Assembly (NCBI GenBank): GCA_001725415.1
Contig: MEGH01000004.1
Location: forward strand, 99,964 to 163,963
DNA from: Pseudonocardia sp. SCN 73-27
GTDB lineage: Bacteria; Actinomycetota; Actinomycetes; Mycobacteriales; Pseudonocardiaceae
Reading direction: 5' to 3'
Length of the DNA: 64,000 bases
Shown here one piece after another: positions 24,818 through 32,398 of this stretch (position 1 is its first letter; each line of letters opens with the position of its first letter). The notes beneath the pieces are model-generated. The model made no database searches. It worked only from the letters and a program-made list of their open reading frames with translations, and was not told the origin of the DNA. The position numbers and the translations under genes were made by a program.

Positions 24818-26221
24818 CTACACCGCGGGCGCGGCCACCCGGGCGAGGCGGCGGTCGCCGGCACGCTGCAGCAACGGGACGGCGACGGCACCGATCAGAC
24901 ACGCGACGGCCCCACCCCACGCGGCGACGTTCCAGCCGCTCACGAGGCTCGCGACCGGGTCGGGGGAGTCGGGGCGGATCGCCAGCACCGTCGCGATGGT
25001 GACGCCGAACGCCGCGCCGACGTAGCGGGCGGCGTTGTTGATGCCGCTGCCGGTCGCTGCCCGCTCGGGCGGGACGGCGGCGACGGCCTCCCGGCCGAGG
25101 GTGGCGTTGGCGAGCCCGGTCCCGGCGCCGGACGCGACCAGCCCGGGCAGCAGCGCCCAGAGCCCGCTCGCCGGGGTGAGCAGCGCGAGCGGCACGAACC
25201 CGGCGGCGGAGACGGCGAGCCCGATGGCGAGCCGGGCGCCGCCCGACAGGCCGGCGGGCAGCCTCCGGGCCGCGAGGGAGGCGAGGACGCTCATCAACGA
25301 CCAGGCCAGCAGGATCGCCGACGCCGCCACGGCGGTGTGGGCCATGCCGCGTTCGAGGACGGTGCCGATGAACGACATCAGCCCGATGATCGCGCCGCCG
25401 GTCACGAAGGCCGCGAGGGTCGCGCCGACGAGCGCGGGCCTGCGGAACAGCGACGGCGGGAACAGCGGCTCGGCGCTGCGCGCGAGGTGCACGCCGGTGG
25501 CGACGAGCGCGACGACGGCCGCGGCGGCGAGCACCGTGACGAGCGGCTGCGTCCAGCCCTGGCGGCCCTCGGTGAGGGCGGCGAGCAGGCAGCCGAGCCC
25601 GGCGCCGAGCAGCAGCGCGCCGACGACGTCGATGCGCCGCGCGGTGTCGCCGCGGGACTCGTCGAGCCACCGCTGCCCGGCGACCGCGATGCCCGCTGCC
25701 AGAACCGTGAGGACGAGGTAGCTCCACCGCCAGCTGTCGAGGGTGTCGCTCACCGATCCGAGCAGGGGGCCGACGGTGGGCCCCGCGCCCATGGCCGCAC
25801 CCCAGACCGCGGTCGCGCGGGTGCGGGGTGGCCCGGGGGCGAACGCGGCGCTGATCAGGGCGAGTGCGCAGGCGACGAGCGCGGCGCTGCCGAGGCCCTG
25901 CACGACCCGTCCGGCGACGAACACCGCGGTGGTGGGTGCGACTCCGGACAGGGCGGCGCCGACGGCGGTGAGCACGGCGCCGACGACGAACACCCGGCGC
26001 CTGCCGACGACGTCGCCGGTCGCGCCGGCGCTGAGCAGCGCGACCGCGAGCCCGAGGCTCATGGAGCTGAGGATCCAGGCGGTGCCGACGGGTCCGGCCC
26101 CCAGGTCGCCGGCGACGGCGGGGACGATCGAGAGCGGCGCGGTGAACGCCGTCATCGCCACGAGCGTGCCGCCCGCGGTGATGGCCAGGCAGCGCCCGGG
26201 AGCCCCGTCGGGTGCGGTCAT
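24818..26221 (-). CDS. MFS transporter, DHA2-like drug/efflux type
   Basis: A 467-residue membrane protein with about 14 hydrophobic segments, which fits the DHA2 drug:proton antiporter group. The family loop between helices 2 and 3 is seen as GATGDVVGRRRVFVVG, and RVVQGLGSAAL marks helix 4. It probably exports a hydrophobic or toxic compound using the proton gradient. It is divergent from an HxlR regulator gene 83 bp away, which most likely controls it. Confidence 0.88.
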   Translation of the reverse strand: MTAPDGAPGRCLAITAGGTLVAMTAFTAPLSIVPAVAGDLGAGPVGTAWILSSMSLGLAVALLSAGATGDVVGRRRVFVVGAVLTAVGAALSGVAPTTAVFVAGRVVQGLGSAALVACALALISAAFAPGPPRTRATAVWGAAMGAGPTVGPLLGSVSDTLDSWRWSYLVLTVLAAGIAVAGQRWLDESRGDTARRIDVVGALLLGAGLGCLLAALTEGRQGWTQPLVTVLAAAAVVALVATGVHLARSAEPLFPPSLFRRPALVGATLAAFVTGGAIIGLMSFIGTVLERGMAHTAVAASAILLAWSLMSVLASLAARRLPAGLSGGARLAIGLAVSAAGFVPLALLTPASGLWALLPGLVASGAGTGLANATLGREAVAAVPPERAATGSGINNAARYVGAAFGVTIATVLAIRPDSPDPVASLVSGWNVAAWGGAVACLIGAVAVPLLQRAGDRRLARVAAPAV

Positions 26222-26304
26222 CGTTGCTCCTGGCGTCGGCGGCGGGTCGGCGCGGACGCTACCACCGATGGTTCGGTGAACGAACTGTGTGCGACGATGG
26301 TCGC
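26222..26304. promoter_or_regulatory. HxlR operator between MFS and HxlR genes
   Basis: The gap contains GTTCG-GTGAA-CGAAC (26271-26285), a 5-bp inverted repeat in the style of MarR/HxlR sites. It overlaps the likely promoter of the divergent pair, which suits mutual repression. Confidence 0.5.
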
Positions 26305-26820
26305 ATGGCGCTGCCCCGCGAGTACCCCGGCCAGTCGTGCGCGATGGCGCGTGCCCTGGAGATCGTCGGGGAACGCTGGACGCTGCTGATCCTGCGCGAC
26401 GCGTTCTTCGGCGTCCGCCGCTTCAGCGACTTCTCCCGCCATCTCGGCGTCCCGCGTGCCGTCCTCACCGAGCGGCTGGAGTTCCTCGTCGCCGAGGGCG
26501 TGTTCGACCGCGTGCGCGGGCCCCGGGGCCGCGACGAGTACGTCGTGACCGACAAGGGGATGGGCCTGTGGCCCGTGCTGCGTGCCCTGGGCGCGTGGGG
26601 CGACGCGCACTACTCGCCCGCCGGCCCGCGCCGCACGTTCCGGCACGAGGGGTGCGGGGGCGCCGTCGCACCCGGCGGCCGCTGCGCCGGGTGTGGCGCA
26701 CAGGTGCCCGTCGGGGCGACGGTGCTGGTCCCGGGGCCGGGCTACGAGGGCCCGGCGGAGGGTGACGCCATCAGCGCCGCCCTGGCCGAACCGCACCGCC
26801 TACTGGAAGCACTGCCCTGA
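26305..26820 (+). CDS. HxlR-family (winged helix) transcriptional regulator
   Basis: A 171-residue HxlR protein. The start MALPREYPGQSCAMARALEIVGERWTLLILRD has the invariant family cysteine and WTLLILRD; the wing follows (RGRDEYVVTDKG). The C-terminal 60 residues add a cysteine pair region (CGGAVAPGGRCAGCGAQ) that looks like a small zinc ribbon, an extension beyond the ~110-residue core. It probably senses a thiol-reactive or electrophilic compound and controls the divergent MFS pump. Confidence 0.88.
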   Translation: MALPREYPGQSCAMARALEIVGERWTLLILRDAFFGVRRFSDFSRHLGVPRAVLTERLEFLVAEGVFDRVRGPRGRDEYVVTDKGMGLWPVLRALGAWGDAHYSPAGPRRTFRHEGCGGAVAPGGRCAGCGAQVPVGATVLVPGPGYEGPAEGDAISAALAEPHRLLEALP

Positions 26821-26849
26821 GCCCCGGGGCGGCCCGGCCGGGTGCTGCA

Positions 26850-26894
26850 CGAACGGCACAGTCGCGCAATTGGGTTGCGCCACTGTGCCGTTCG
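26850..26894. terminator. 20-bp-stem hairpin between convergent genes
   Basis: Arms CGAACGGCACAGTCGCGCAA (26850-26869) and 26875-26894 pair over 20 bp with a single C-C mismatch and a 5-base loop. It lies 29 bp after the HxlR stop and 27 bp before the end of the leftward ABC transporter gene. Confidence 0.75.
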
Positions 26895-26921
26895 TTCACG
26901 GAGGGCGGAGCTGCGGCCGGG

Positions 26922-28772
26922 CTACTCCGACAGGAAGCCGCCCGACTGCCGCTCCCACAGCCGCGCGTAGCCGCCGCCGCGGGTGAGCAGCTCGGCGTGC
27001 GTGCCCTCCTCGACGATGCCGCCCTTGTCGAGCACCACGAGCCGGTCCATACCGGCGACCGTGCTCAGCCGGTGCGCCACCGCGATCGCGGTGCGCCCTT
27101 CCATGAGCCGCCAGAGCGCCTCCTGGATCAGGGCCTCGCTCTCCGAGTCGAGCGCACTCGTCGCCTCGTCGAGCAGCAGGATCGGCGCGTCGCGCAGGAC
27201 CGCACGCGCGATCGCGACCCGTTGCCGCTGTCCGCCCGACAGTTTCACCCCGCGCTCACCGACGAGCGTGTCGAACCCGTCGGGCAGGCCCTCGACGAAC
27301 TCCAGCACGTGCGCCGCCCGCGCCGCGTCGACGATCTCCTGGTCGGACGCCCCGGGGCGGCCGAAGGCGATGTTCTCCCGCAGCGTGCGGTGGAACATCA
27401 CCGGGTCCTGCGGCACCGATGCGATCAGCCCGCGCAGGTCGGCCTGCGACAGCTTCGTGACGTCCTGGCCGCCGACGAGGATCCGGCCGCCCTGGACGTC
27501 CATCAGCCGCAGCAGCAGTCGCACGATCGTCGTCTTGCCGCCGCCCGAGCGGCCGACCAGCCCGACCCGCTCGCCGGGCGCGATCATCAGGTCGAGCCCG
27601 TCGAACAGCGGCTCGTCCTTGCCGGCGTGGGTGAACCGGACGCGTTCGAACGCCACGCCCGCGGGCCCACCGGCGACCGGTTCCGGATCGGGATCGTCGA
27701 CCACCGTCGGATCGTCGAGCAGCAGCTCGGCGAACTGGGCGGCCTCGGTCAGCGATCGTTCGAGGTGCCGGTAGGTCTGGTTGAACTCGAACAGGATCCG
27801 GGTGGTCTGGGTGAAGTACGCGACCGTCACGACGACCGCGCCCACGCCCGGGCCGCCCTCGCGGAGCGCGACCAGCAGCGCGAGCACGAGGCCGGCGGCG
27901 TTGGTCAGCACCGACATGGGGGCGACGACGGTGTCGATCCGCAGGTTGTTGTAGTCCCACGCGCGCAGCGTCAGCCGCTTGTGCTCGGCCACCCGGCGCC
28001 GGTGCTCCGCGGCCTCGCGCAGCTCGGAGGCATACGCGCGCACGGCATCCATGTTGGTGAGCGTGTCGGCGACGTGCCCGGACAGGCGCGTCCACGACGC
28101 TTCGCGGGCATCGACGAGCACCTGCCGGCGGCGGATCAGCGGGACCACGACGACCGCGGTCACGACGATCATCCCGACCAGCACGACGACCAGCCACGGG
28201 TCGTAGCGCCACAGCACCACCGACGCGAACGTCAGCGGCAGCACCTGCGCCACGATCTGGAACGCGAGCGTGTCGACGAAGTCCTCGTACTGGGAGGCGA
28301 AGCTCAGCACGCGTTTGGTCAGCGACCCGGAGAAGTTCTCGTGGAAGAACGACGCGTCCTTGGCGAGCAGCGCGTCCATACCGTCGACGTAGAGGTTCTC
28401 GATGCCCCGTGCGTCGGCCCGGTTGAGGCAGTGGATGCCGGCGCGCCAGAACGCCTGGCCGGCCAGCAGCGACGCGAAGAAGCCGAGCACGAGCGGCGCC
28501 ACGGTCGCCGTCGTGAAGGCTCCGCCGGTGGCGAGCTCGTCGACCAGGGCCGCGACGGCCAGCGGCGGGAGGTAGGACAGTGCGATGTTGCCCATCGCCG
28601 GCAGCAGGAGTGCGGAGCCGGTGAGCAACTTGTGGCGAGCGAGCTCGCGTCCATAGATGCGGGTGGCCAGGCGCAGCGCCGCCCCACGGCGCGACCGGAC
28701 CTCCGAGTCGGCAGGGGTGCCGGTCGGTGGTGCGGCCGCGGCCGCGGGGCGTGCTTCGGCCAGAGCGGACAC
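26922..28772 (-). CDS. ABC transporter, fused permease-ATPase (exporter type)
   Basis: A 616-residue half-transporter: an N-terminal linker, about six membrane segments (roughly 45-330), then the ATPase with Walker A GRSGGGKTT (408-415), signature LSGGQRQRVAIARA (from 511) and Walker B ILLLDEATSALD (531 on). It would work as a homodimer exporting a lipid, peptide or drug. The start is GTG at 28772, with AGGAGACC 5 bp upstream; the longer frame upstream has shadow composition. It is divergent from the AhpD-SDR-BKACE operon and may not belong to that pathway. Confidence 0.9.
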   Translation of the reverse strand: MSALAEARPAAAAAPPTGTPADSEVRSRRGAALRLATRIYGRELARHKLLTGSALLLPAMGNIALSYLPPLAVAALVDELATGGAFTTATVAPLVLGFFASLLAGQAFWRAGIHCLNRADARGIENLYVDGMDALLAKDASFFHENFSGSLTKRVLSFASQYEDFVDTLAFQIVAQVLPLTFASVVLWRYDPWLVVVLVGMIVVTAVVVVPLIRRRQVLVDAREASWTRLSGHVADTLTNMDAVRAYASELREAAEHRRRVAEHKRLTLRAWDYNNLRIDTVVAPMSVLTNAAGLVLALLVALREGGPGVGAVVVTVAYFTQTTRILFEFNQTYRHLERSLTEAAQFAELLLDDPTVVDDPDPEPVAGGPAGVAFERVRFTHAGKDEPLFDGLDLMIAPGERVGLVGRSGGGKTTIVRLLLRLMDVQGGRILVGGQDVTKLSQADLRGLIASVPQDPVMFHRTLRENIAFGRPGASDQEIVDAARAAHVLEFVEGLPDGFDTLVGERGVKLSGGQRQRVAIARAVLRDAPILLLDEATSALDSESEALIQEALWRLMEGRTAIAVAHRLSTVAGMDRLVVLDKGGIVEEGTHAELLTRGGGYARLWERQSGGFLSE

Positions 28773-28982
28773 AGGTCTCCTCACGGAAGGTGGGTGGGGG
28801 AACGAAATATTTTCCGCCTCCCGCGCGGCCGGGTCCACCGAGTTTCGCGACGATGTCGGGCAGAGGTCCGCTCGGCGCCGAACGGCCCGCGACGTCGGCG
28901 TCCGGCACGGTGTACACGACGAACGGCGGAGTCTAGGGTCATCGTTATCAGTCATTGCCGACTGAAAACGAGGAGGCACCGC
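28773..28982. promoter_or_regulatory. divergent promoter with AT-rich box 1
   Basis: In this 210-bp gap the sequence GTTATCAGTCATTGCC (28944-28959) lies 23 bp before the start of the AhpD gene. It matches box 2 (36174) at 13 of 16 positions. An ideal AGGAGG ribosome-binding site follows at 28971. The part nearest the ABC gene has GGGAACGAAATATTTTCCG (about 28798), an AT-rich stretch that could be its promoter. Confidence 0.6.
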
Positions 28983-29600
28983 GTGGCCCGGATCCGGATG
29001 CTGTCCGCCGAGGAGTTCCCCGAGGACCTGCGTGACATGGCGGAGTCGCGGACCCCGCTCGAGCTGGGCAACCTACGCTTCTACGCGCACCGCCCCGAGC
29101 TGGCCCGCGCCTACGCCACGTACATGGCCGAGCTGCGCAAGCCCGGGCTGCTGTCGCGGCGGCTCGTCGAGCTGCTGCGGCTGCGCGTGGCGTTCCACAA
29201 CCAGTGCCGCAGCTGCATGGCCGTGCGCTACGCCGACGGCGCCGAGGACGGCGTCGACGAGAACCTCGTGTGCCAGCTCGCGAGCCCCGACGACCCGACG
29301 GCCGCCCCCGACCTCACCGACGCCGAGCGGGCCGCACTGCGCTTCGCCGACCTCATGGCGACCAACCACCTCGCCATCGACGACGCCGCGATCGCCGACC
29401 TGCGCTCCCACTTCTCCGAGGCGGAGCTGGTCGAGATCGGGATGAACGTGGCCGCATTCGTGGGATACGGCCGGCTGTCGATGGCCCTGCACATGGTCGA
29501 CGAGCTGCCCGAACGGTTCCGCTCGGCGTCCGGGGCGGTGGTCACGCCCTGGAACTCCGAGGGCGAGGACGACGCCGTCCTGATCGGCGGTGCCCGATGA
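28983..29600 (+). CDS. AhpD / carboxymuconolactone decarboxylase family protein
   Basis: A 205-residue all-helical protein. The AhpD-type redox motif CRSC (C75, C78) follows LRLRVAFHNQ, as in peroxidase-linked members; the length is that of a single-domain AhpD protein. Members act as alkylhydroperoxidases or, without the cysteines, as decarboxylases. The GTG start has AGGAGG 6 bp upstream. It leads an operon with an SDR and a BKACE enzyme and may protect from or process peroxides formed by the pathway's oxygenases. Confidence 0.85.
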   Translation: MARIRMLSAEEFPEDLRDMAESRTPLELGNLRFYAHRPELARAYATYMAELRKPGLLSRRLVELLRLRVAFHNQCRSCMAVRYADGAEDGVDENLVCQLASPDDPTAAPDLTDAERAALRFADLMATNHLAIDDAAIADLRSHFSEAELVEIGMNVAAFVGYGRLSMALHMVDELPERFRSASGAVVTPWNSEGEDDAVLIGGAR

Positions 29601-30394
29601 CCGCGCAGATCGACCTCGCCGGCCGCGTCATCGTCGTGACCGGGGCGGGGCAGGGGCTGGGGGAGTCCACCGCCCACGTGTGCGCCGGGCTCGGGGCCTC
29701 GGTCGTCGTGCTCGACGTCGACGGCGCCGCCGCGAAGCGGGTCGCTGACGCGATCGGGGACGCGGCCCTGGCCGTCGAGGCCGACGTCGCCGACGAGGAC
29801 CAGATGGCCGCGGCCGCCGCCGCGACGGTCGCGCGCTTCGGGACGGTGCACGGCCTCGTCGCGAACGCGGGCGTCATCAGCTGGACGCCGATCGAGGACC
29901 TCGACGTCGCCGAGTGGGACCGCGTCATGGCCGTCAACGCGCGCGGGCTCTTCCTGGGCGCCAAGCACTTCGGCCCGCCCATGCTGGAGCAGCGCGACGG
30001 CAGCGTCGTGACGATCAGCTCGGTCGCGGGCACCGTGCCCGAGGCCCGCGCCGGCGCCTACGCGCCCAGCAAGGCCGCTGCGATCATGTTCGCCCGCCAG
30101 CTCGCCGTCGAGTGGGGCCCGCGTGGGGTGCGCAGCAACTGCGTCAGCCCCGGCATCATGCGCACCCCGATGTCGGAGAAGTTCAACTCCGACCCCGACG
30201 CGCTGCGCCGCCGGCTGGAGATGATCGCGAGCCGTCGCATCGGCGACCCCTCCGAGGTCGCCGCCGTGATCGCGTTCCTGCTCTCCGACGCGTCGAGCTT
30301 CGTCAACGCGCAGAACCTCGAGGTCGACGGCGGCATGATGCAGATGCTGATCGACGTCCTCCCGAGGCCGGGCGTGCCGGAGACCAAGTCATGA
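29597..30394 (+). CDS. short-chain dehydrogenase/reductase
   Basis: A 265-residue classical SDR. TGAGQGLGES binds the dinucleotide, D-rich VVLDVDG suggests NAD(H), VANAG replaces NNAG, and SS...YAPSKAA holds the catalytic Ser, Tyr and Lys. It overlaps the AhpD stop (ATGA) and the BKACE start. It likely oxidises a hydroxyl group to the keto group that the BKACE enzyme then cleaves. Confidence 0.88.
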   Translation: MTAQIDLAGRVIVVTGAGQGLGESTAHVCAGLGASVVVLDVDGAAAKRVADAIGDAALAVEADVADEDQMAAAAAATVARFGTVHGLVANAGVISWTPIEDLDVAEWDRVMAVNARGLFLGAKHFGPPMLEQRDGSVVTISSVAGTVPEARAGAYAPSKAAAIMFARQLAVEWGPRGVRSNCVSPGIMRTPMSEKFNSDPDALRRRLEMIASRRIGDPSEVAAVIAFLLSDASSFVNAQNLEVDGGMMQMLIDVLPRPGVPETKS

Positions 30395-31281
30395 CTGCGG
30401 ATCCGCTCTTCATCGAGGTCCGCTGCAACGAGTCGACGATGCGCGGCGCCAACCCGCACCTGCCGTACTCGACCGACGAGATCGTCCGCGAGGCCGTCCG
30501 CGCCCACGTCGCCGGCGCCGCGATCATCCATTGGCACGGCCGCGACCCCGACACGGGTGGGCCCGACAACAGCGTCGAGACCTACCGGGCGGCGCACGAG
30601 GGCATCCGCGGCGCGACCGACCTCATCACGAAGCCGACGCTGGGCTACATCAGCCAGACCGGCGTGGAGGACCGGGTCAAGCACCTCCGGGCTCTCGCCG
30701 ACGACCCGTGGCTGCGCTTCGACGCCGCCGCTGTCGACTTCGGGTCGCTCAACATCGACACCTGGGACGGGCAGCGGTTCACCCCGGGCGACGGTGTGTA
30801 CGTCAACAGCCGCAACGACATCGAGGCCGTCCTGCGGATCCTCGACGGCATCGGTACCTACCTGACGACGGTCGTCTGGGACATCGGCCAGATCCGCACG
30901 GCGAAGTGCTTCCGGGAGATGGGGCTCGCGCAGGCGCCGACGTTCTGGGAGCTGGTGTTCACCGGCGACTCCCGCCCGTCGGGAGCGGGGACGAACCTGC
31001 TGGCGCTGCAGGCGATGGTCGCCGAGCTTCCGCCGGGGGAGCCGTGGCAGCTGATGTGCTATGGCGGCGACGTGCTCCCGCTGGCAGCGGCGGCGATCGT
31101 GCTGGGCGGGCACGTCGCGATCGGGCTGGGCGACCACGACTACGCCCGCTTCGGCACCCCGCACAACGGCGAGCTGGTCGCGCGTGTCGCGGCGCTGGCG
31201 GAGACGATCGGACGCCCCGTCGCCACCCCGGCCCAGGCCCGCGAACTGCTCGGCATGCGGCCGCTACCCGAGAACCTGTGA
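30391..31281 (+). CDS. beta-keto acid cleavage enzyme (BKACE, DUF849) family
   Basis: A 296-residue TIM-barrel enzyme. The metal-binding HWHGRD (H47, H49) after strand 2 is the family signature, and GGDVLPLAAAAIVLGGHVAIGLGD is in the expected later position. Family members split a beta-keto acid with acetyl-CoA, giving a CoA ester and acetoacetate. The pathway with an upstream SDR fits a 3-keto acid made in place. The stop TGA (31279-31281) forms part of the terminator hairpin starting at 31278. Confidence 0.88.
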   Translation: MTADPLFIEVRCNESTMRGANPHLPYSTDEIVREAVRAHVAGAAIIHWHGRDPDTGGPDNSVETYRAAHEGIRGATDLITKPTLGYISQTGVEDRVKHLRALADDPWLRFDAAAVDFGSLNIDTWDGQRFTPGDGVYVNSRNDIEAVLRILDGIGTYLTTVVWDIGQIRTAKCFREMGLAQAPTFWELVFTGDSRPSGAGTNLLALQAMVAELPPGEPWQLMCYGGDVLPLAAAAIVLGGHVAIGLGDHDYARFGTPHNGELVARVAALAETIGRPVATPAQARELLGMRPLPENL

Positions 31282-31317
31282 GCGGTGACAGTCGCTACAG
31301 CGACCGTTATTGCTCAC
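31278..31317. terminator. 40-bp hairpin terminator (hairpin family, copy C)
   Basis: Left arm GTGAGCGGTGACAGTCGCT (31278-31296) and right arm AGCGACCGTTATTGCTCAC (31299-31317) pair over 19 bp with three G-U wobbles and one mismatch. The BKACE stop codon lies in the left arm, and the convergent P450 gene ends at 31346. Confidence 0.8.
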
Positions 31318-31345
31318 GACCCCCGACCGGCCGTCGGGCTGCGGC

Positions 31346-32398
31346 TCACAGGGCGGTCAGCAGCACCGGGTAGCTGTCATGGCGGCGCTGCGCCGTCGGG
31401 GCGAGGACGGGTGGGCGGTCCGGGTCGGGCCGCACGCCCAGCTCCCGCAGCCGCGCCAGGATCCGCAGGTGCACGCCCGGCGTGACGGCGGTGCCCGTCA
31501 CGACGGCCCGGCCCAGGCACAGGTGCGGCCCGCTGCCGAACGTCAGCCCCCACGGCCGGGCCCGCTGCGCGATCGCACGGCCGGGCCGGAACTCGTCGGC
31601 GTCGGCACCGAAGACGGCCGGGTCGCGGTTGGCGGCATGCAGGTCGACGGCGACGTACCCGCCCGAACGAACCAGCCGGCCGTCGCGCAGCGTCACGTCC
31701 TCGAGCGCCCGGCGCAGCAGCGCGACCGTCGGCGGATAGAGGCGCAGGGTCTCGGCGAGCGCGTCGGCGAGTCGGTCGTCGGGCAGGGGACACCGCGACA
31801 GCTCGTCGACGACGTGCACCAGCAGCGCGGCGTTGTTCAACGTCGACGCCGCGAGGAACAGCACGACCTCGCGGACCGCGGCCTCGTCGTCCCACTCGCC
31901 GGGATGGACGGCCATGATCGCCGCCAGCGTGTCCTTGTGCTCGTGCAGGGGGAACTCCGCGACGAGCGCCTCGCGCGCCGCGAGACCCTCCGCGAGCACG
32001 ACCTCGTGGTCGCGCGTCGACCACTCGACGGTCACCGCCTCCAGCAGCGGGCCGAGCAGGGCCAGCAGCCGCGGCGTCCGCGCGCCCAGGTCGCCCAACC
32101 CGATCATCGACGCCGCGAGCTGCAGGAACACCGACCGACCCAGCGGTACGAGATCGTCGGCATGTGCGCGAACACAGGAGTCCACGGTCGCTGCCACCAC
32201 CGAGTCGTAGCCCGCCAGCGCCGGCCGCGACATCAAGGGCGCCAGCAGCCGACGACGACGCAGGTGGGCGGGACCGTCCATGACCAGGACGGTCCCGCCC
32301 ACGAGCGGCGCGCTCTCGTGCTTGGACTCCTGCGCGAACCGGCGCGACGTCAGGATCTCGTCGGCCTCCGCGAAGGACGTCACGCGCGCGAGGCTCAC
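31346..32398 (-). CDS. cytochrome P450 (short form)
   Basis: A 350-residue P450, about 50 residues shorter than usual at the N-terminus. The core is intact: I-helix FLAASTLNNAA, ExxR in AETLRLYPP and heme motif FGSGPHLCLGR. The start GTG at 32398 overlaps the stop of the molybdenum-hydroxylase large subunit by 4 bases, so it is the fourth gene of that operon. The short N-terminus (SLARVTSFAEADEILTSRRF) starts at about helix B, so substrate access may differ. The substrate is unknown, probably the same ring system as the hydroxylase. Confidence 0.85.
   Translation of the reverse strand: MSLARVTSFAEADEILTSRRFAQESKHESAPLVGGTVLVMDGPAHLRRRRLLAPLMSRPALAGYDSVVAATVDSCVRAHADDLVPLGRSVFLQLAASMIGLGDLGARTPRLLALLGPLLEAVTVEWSTRDHEVVLAEGLAAREALVAEFPLHEHKDTLAAIMAVHPGEWDDEAAVREVVLFLAASTLNNAALLVHVVDELSRCPLPDDRLADALAETLRLYPPTVALLRRALEDVTLRDGRLVRSGGYVAVDLHAANRDPAVFGADADEFRPGRAIAQRARPWGLTFGSGPHLCLGRAVVTGTAVTPGVHLRILARLRELGVRPDPDRPPVLAPTAQRRHDSYPVLLTAL

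Noticed and set aside
26997-28980. Long open frame opposite the ABC transporter gene
   Set aside because: It is the mirror image of the ABC transporter gene and has no recognisable domain.
31346-32398. P450 at 31346 as a pseudogene
   Set aside because: It is short at the N-terminus but the I-helix, ExxR and heme cysteine motifs are intact and the frame is open from a coupled GTG.
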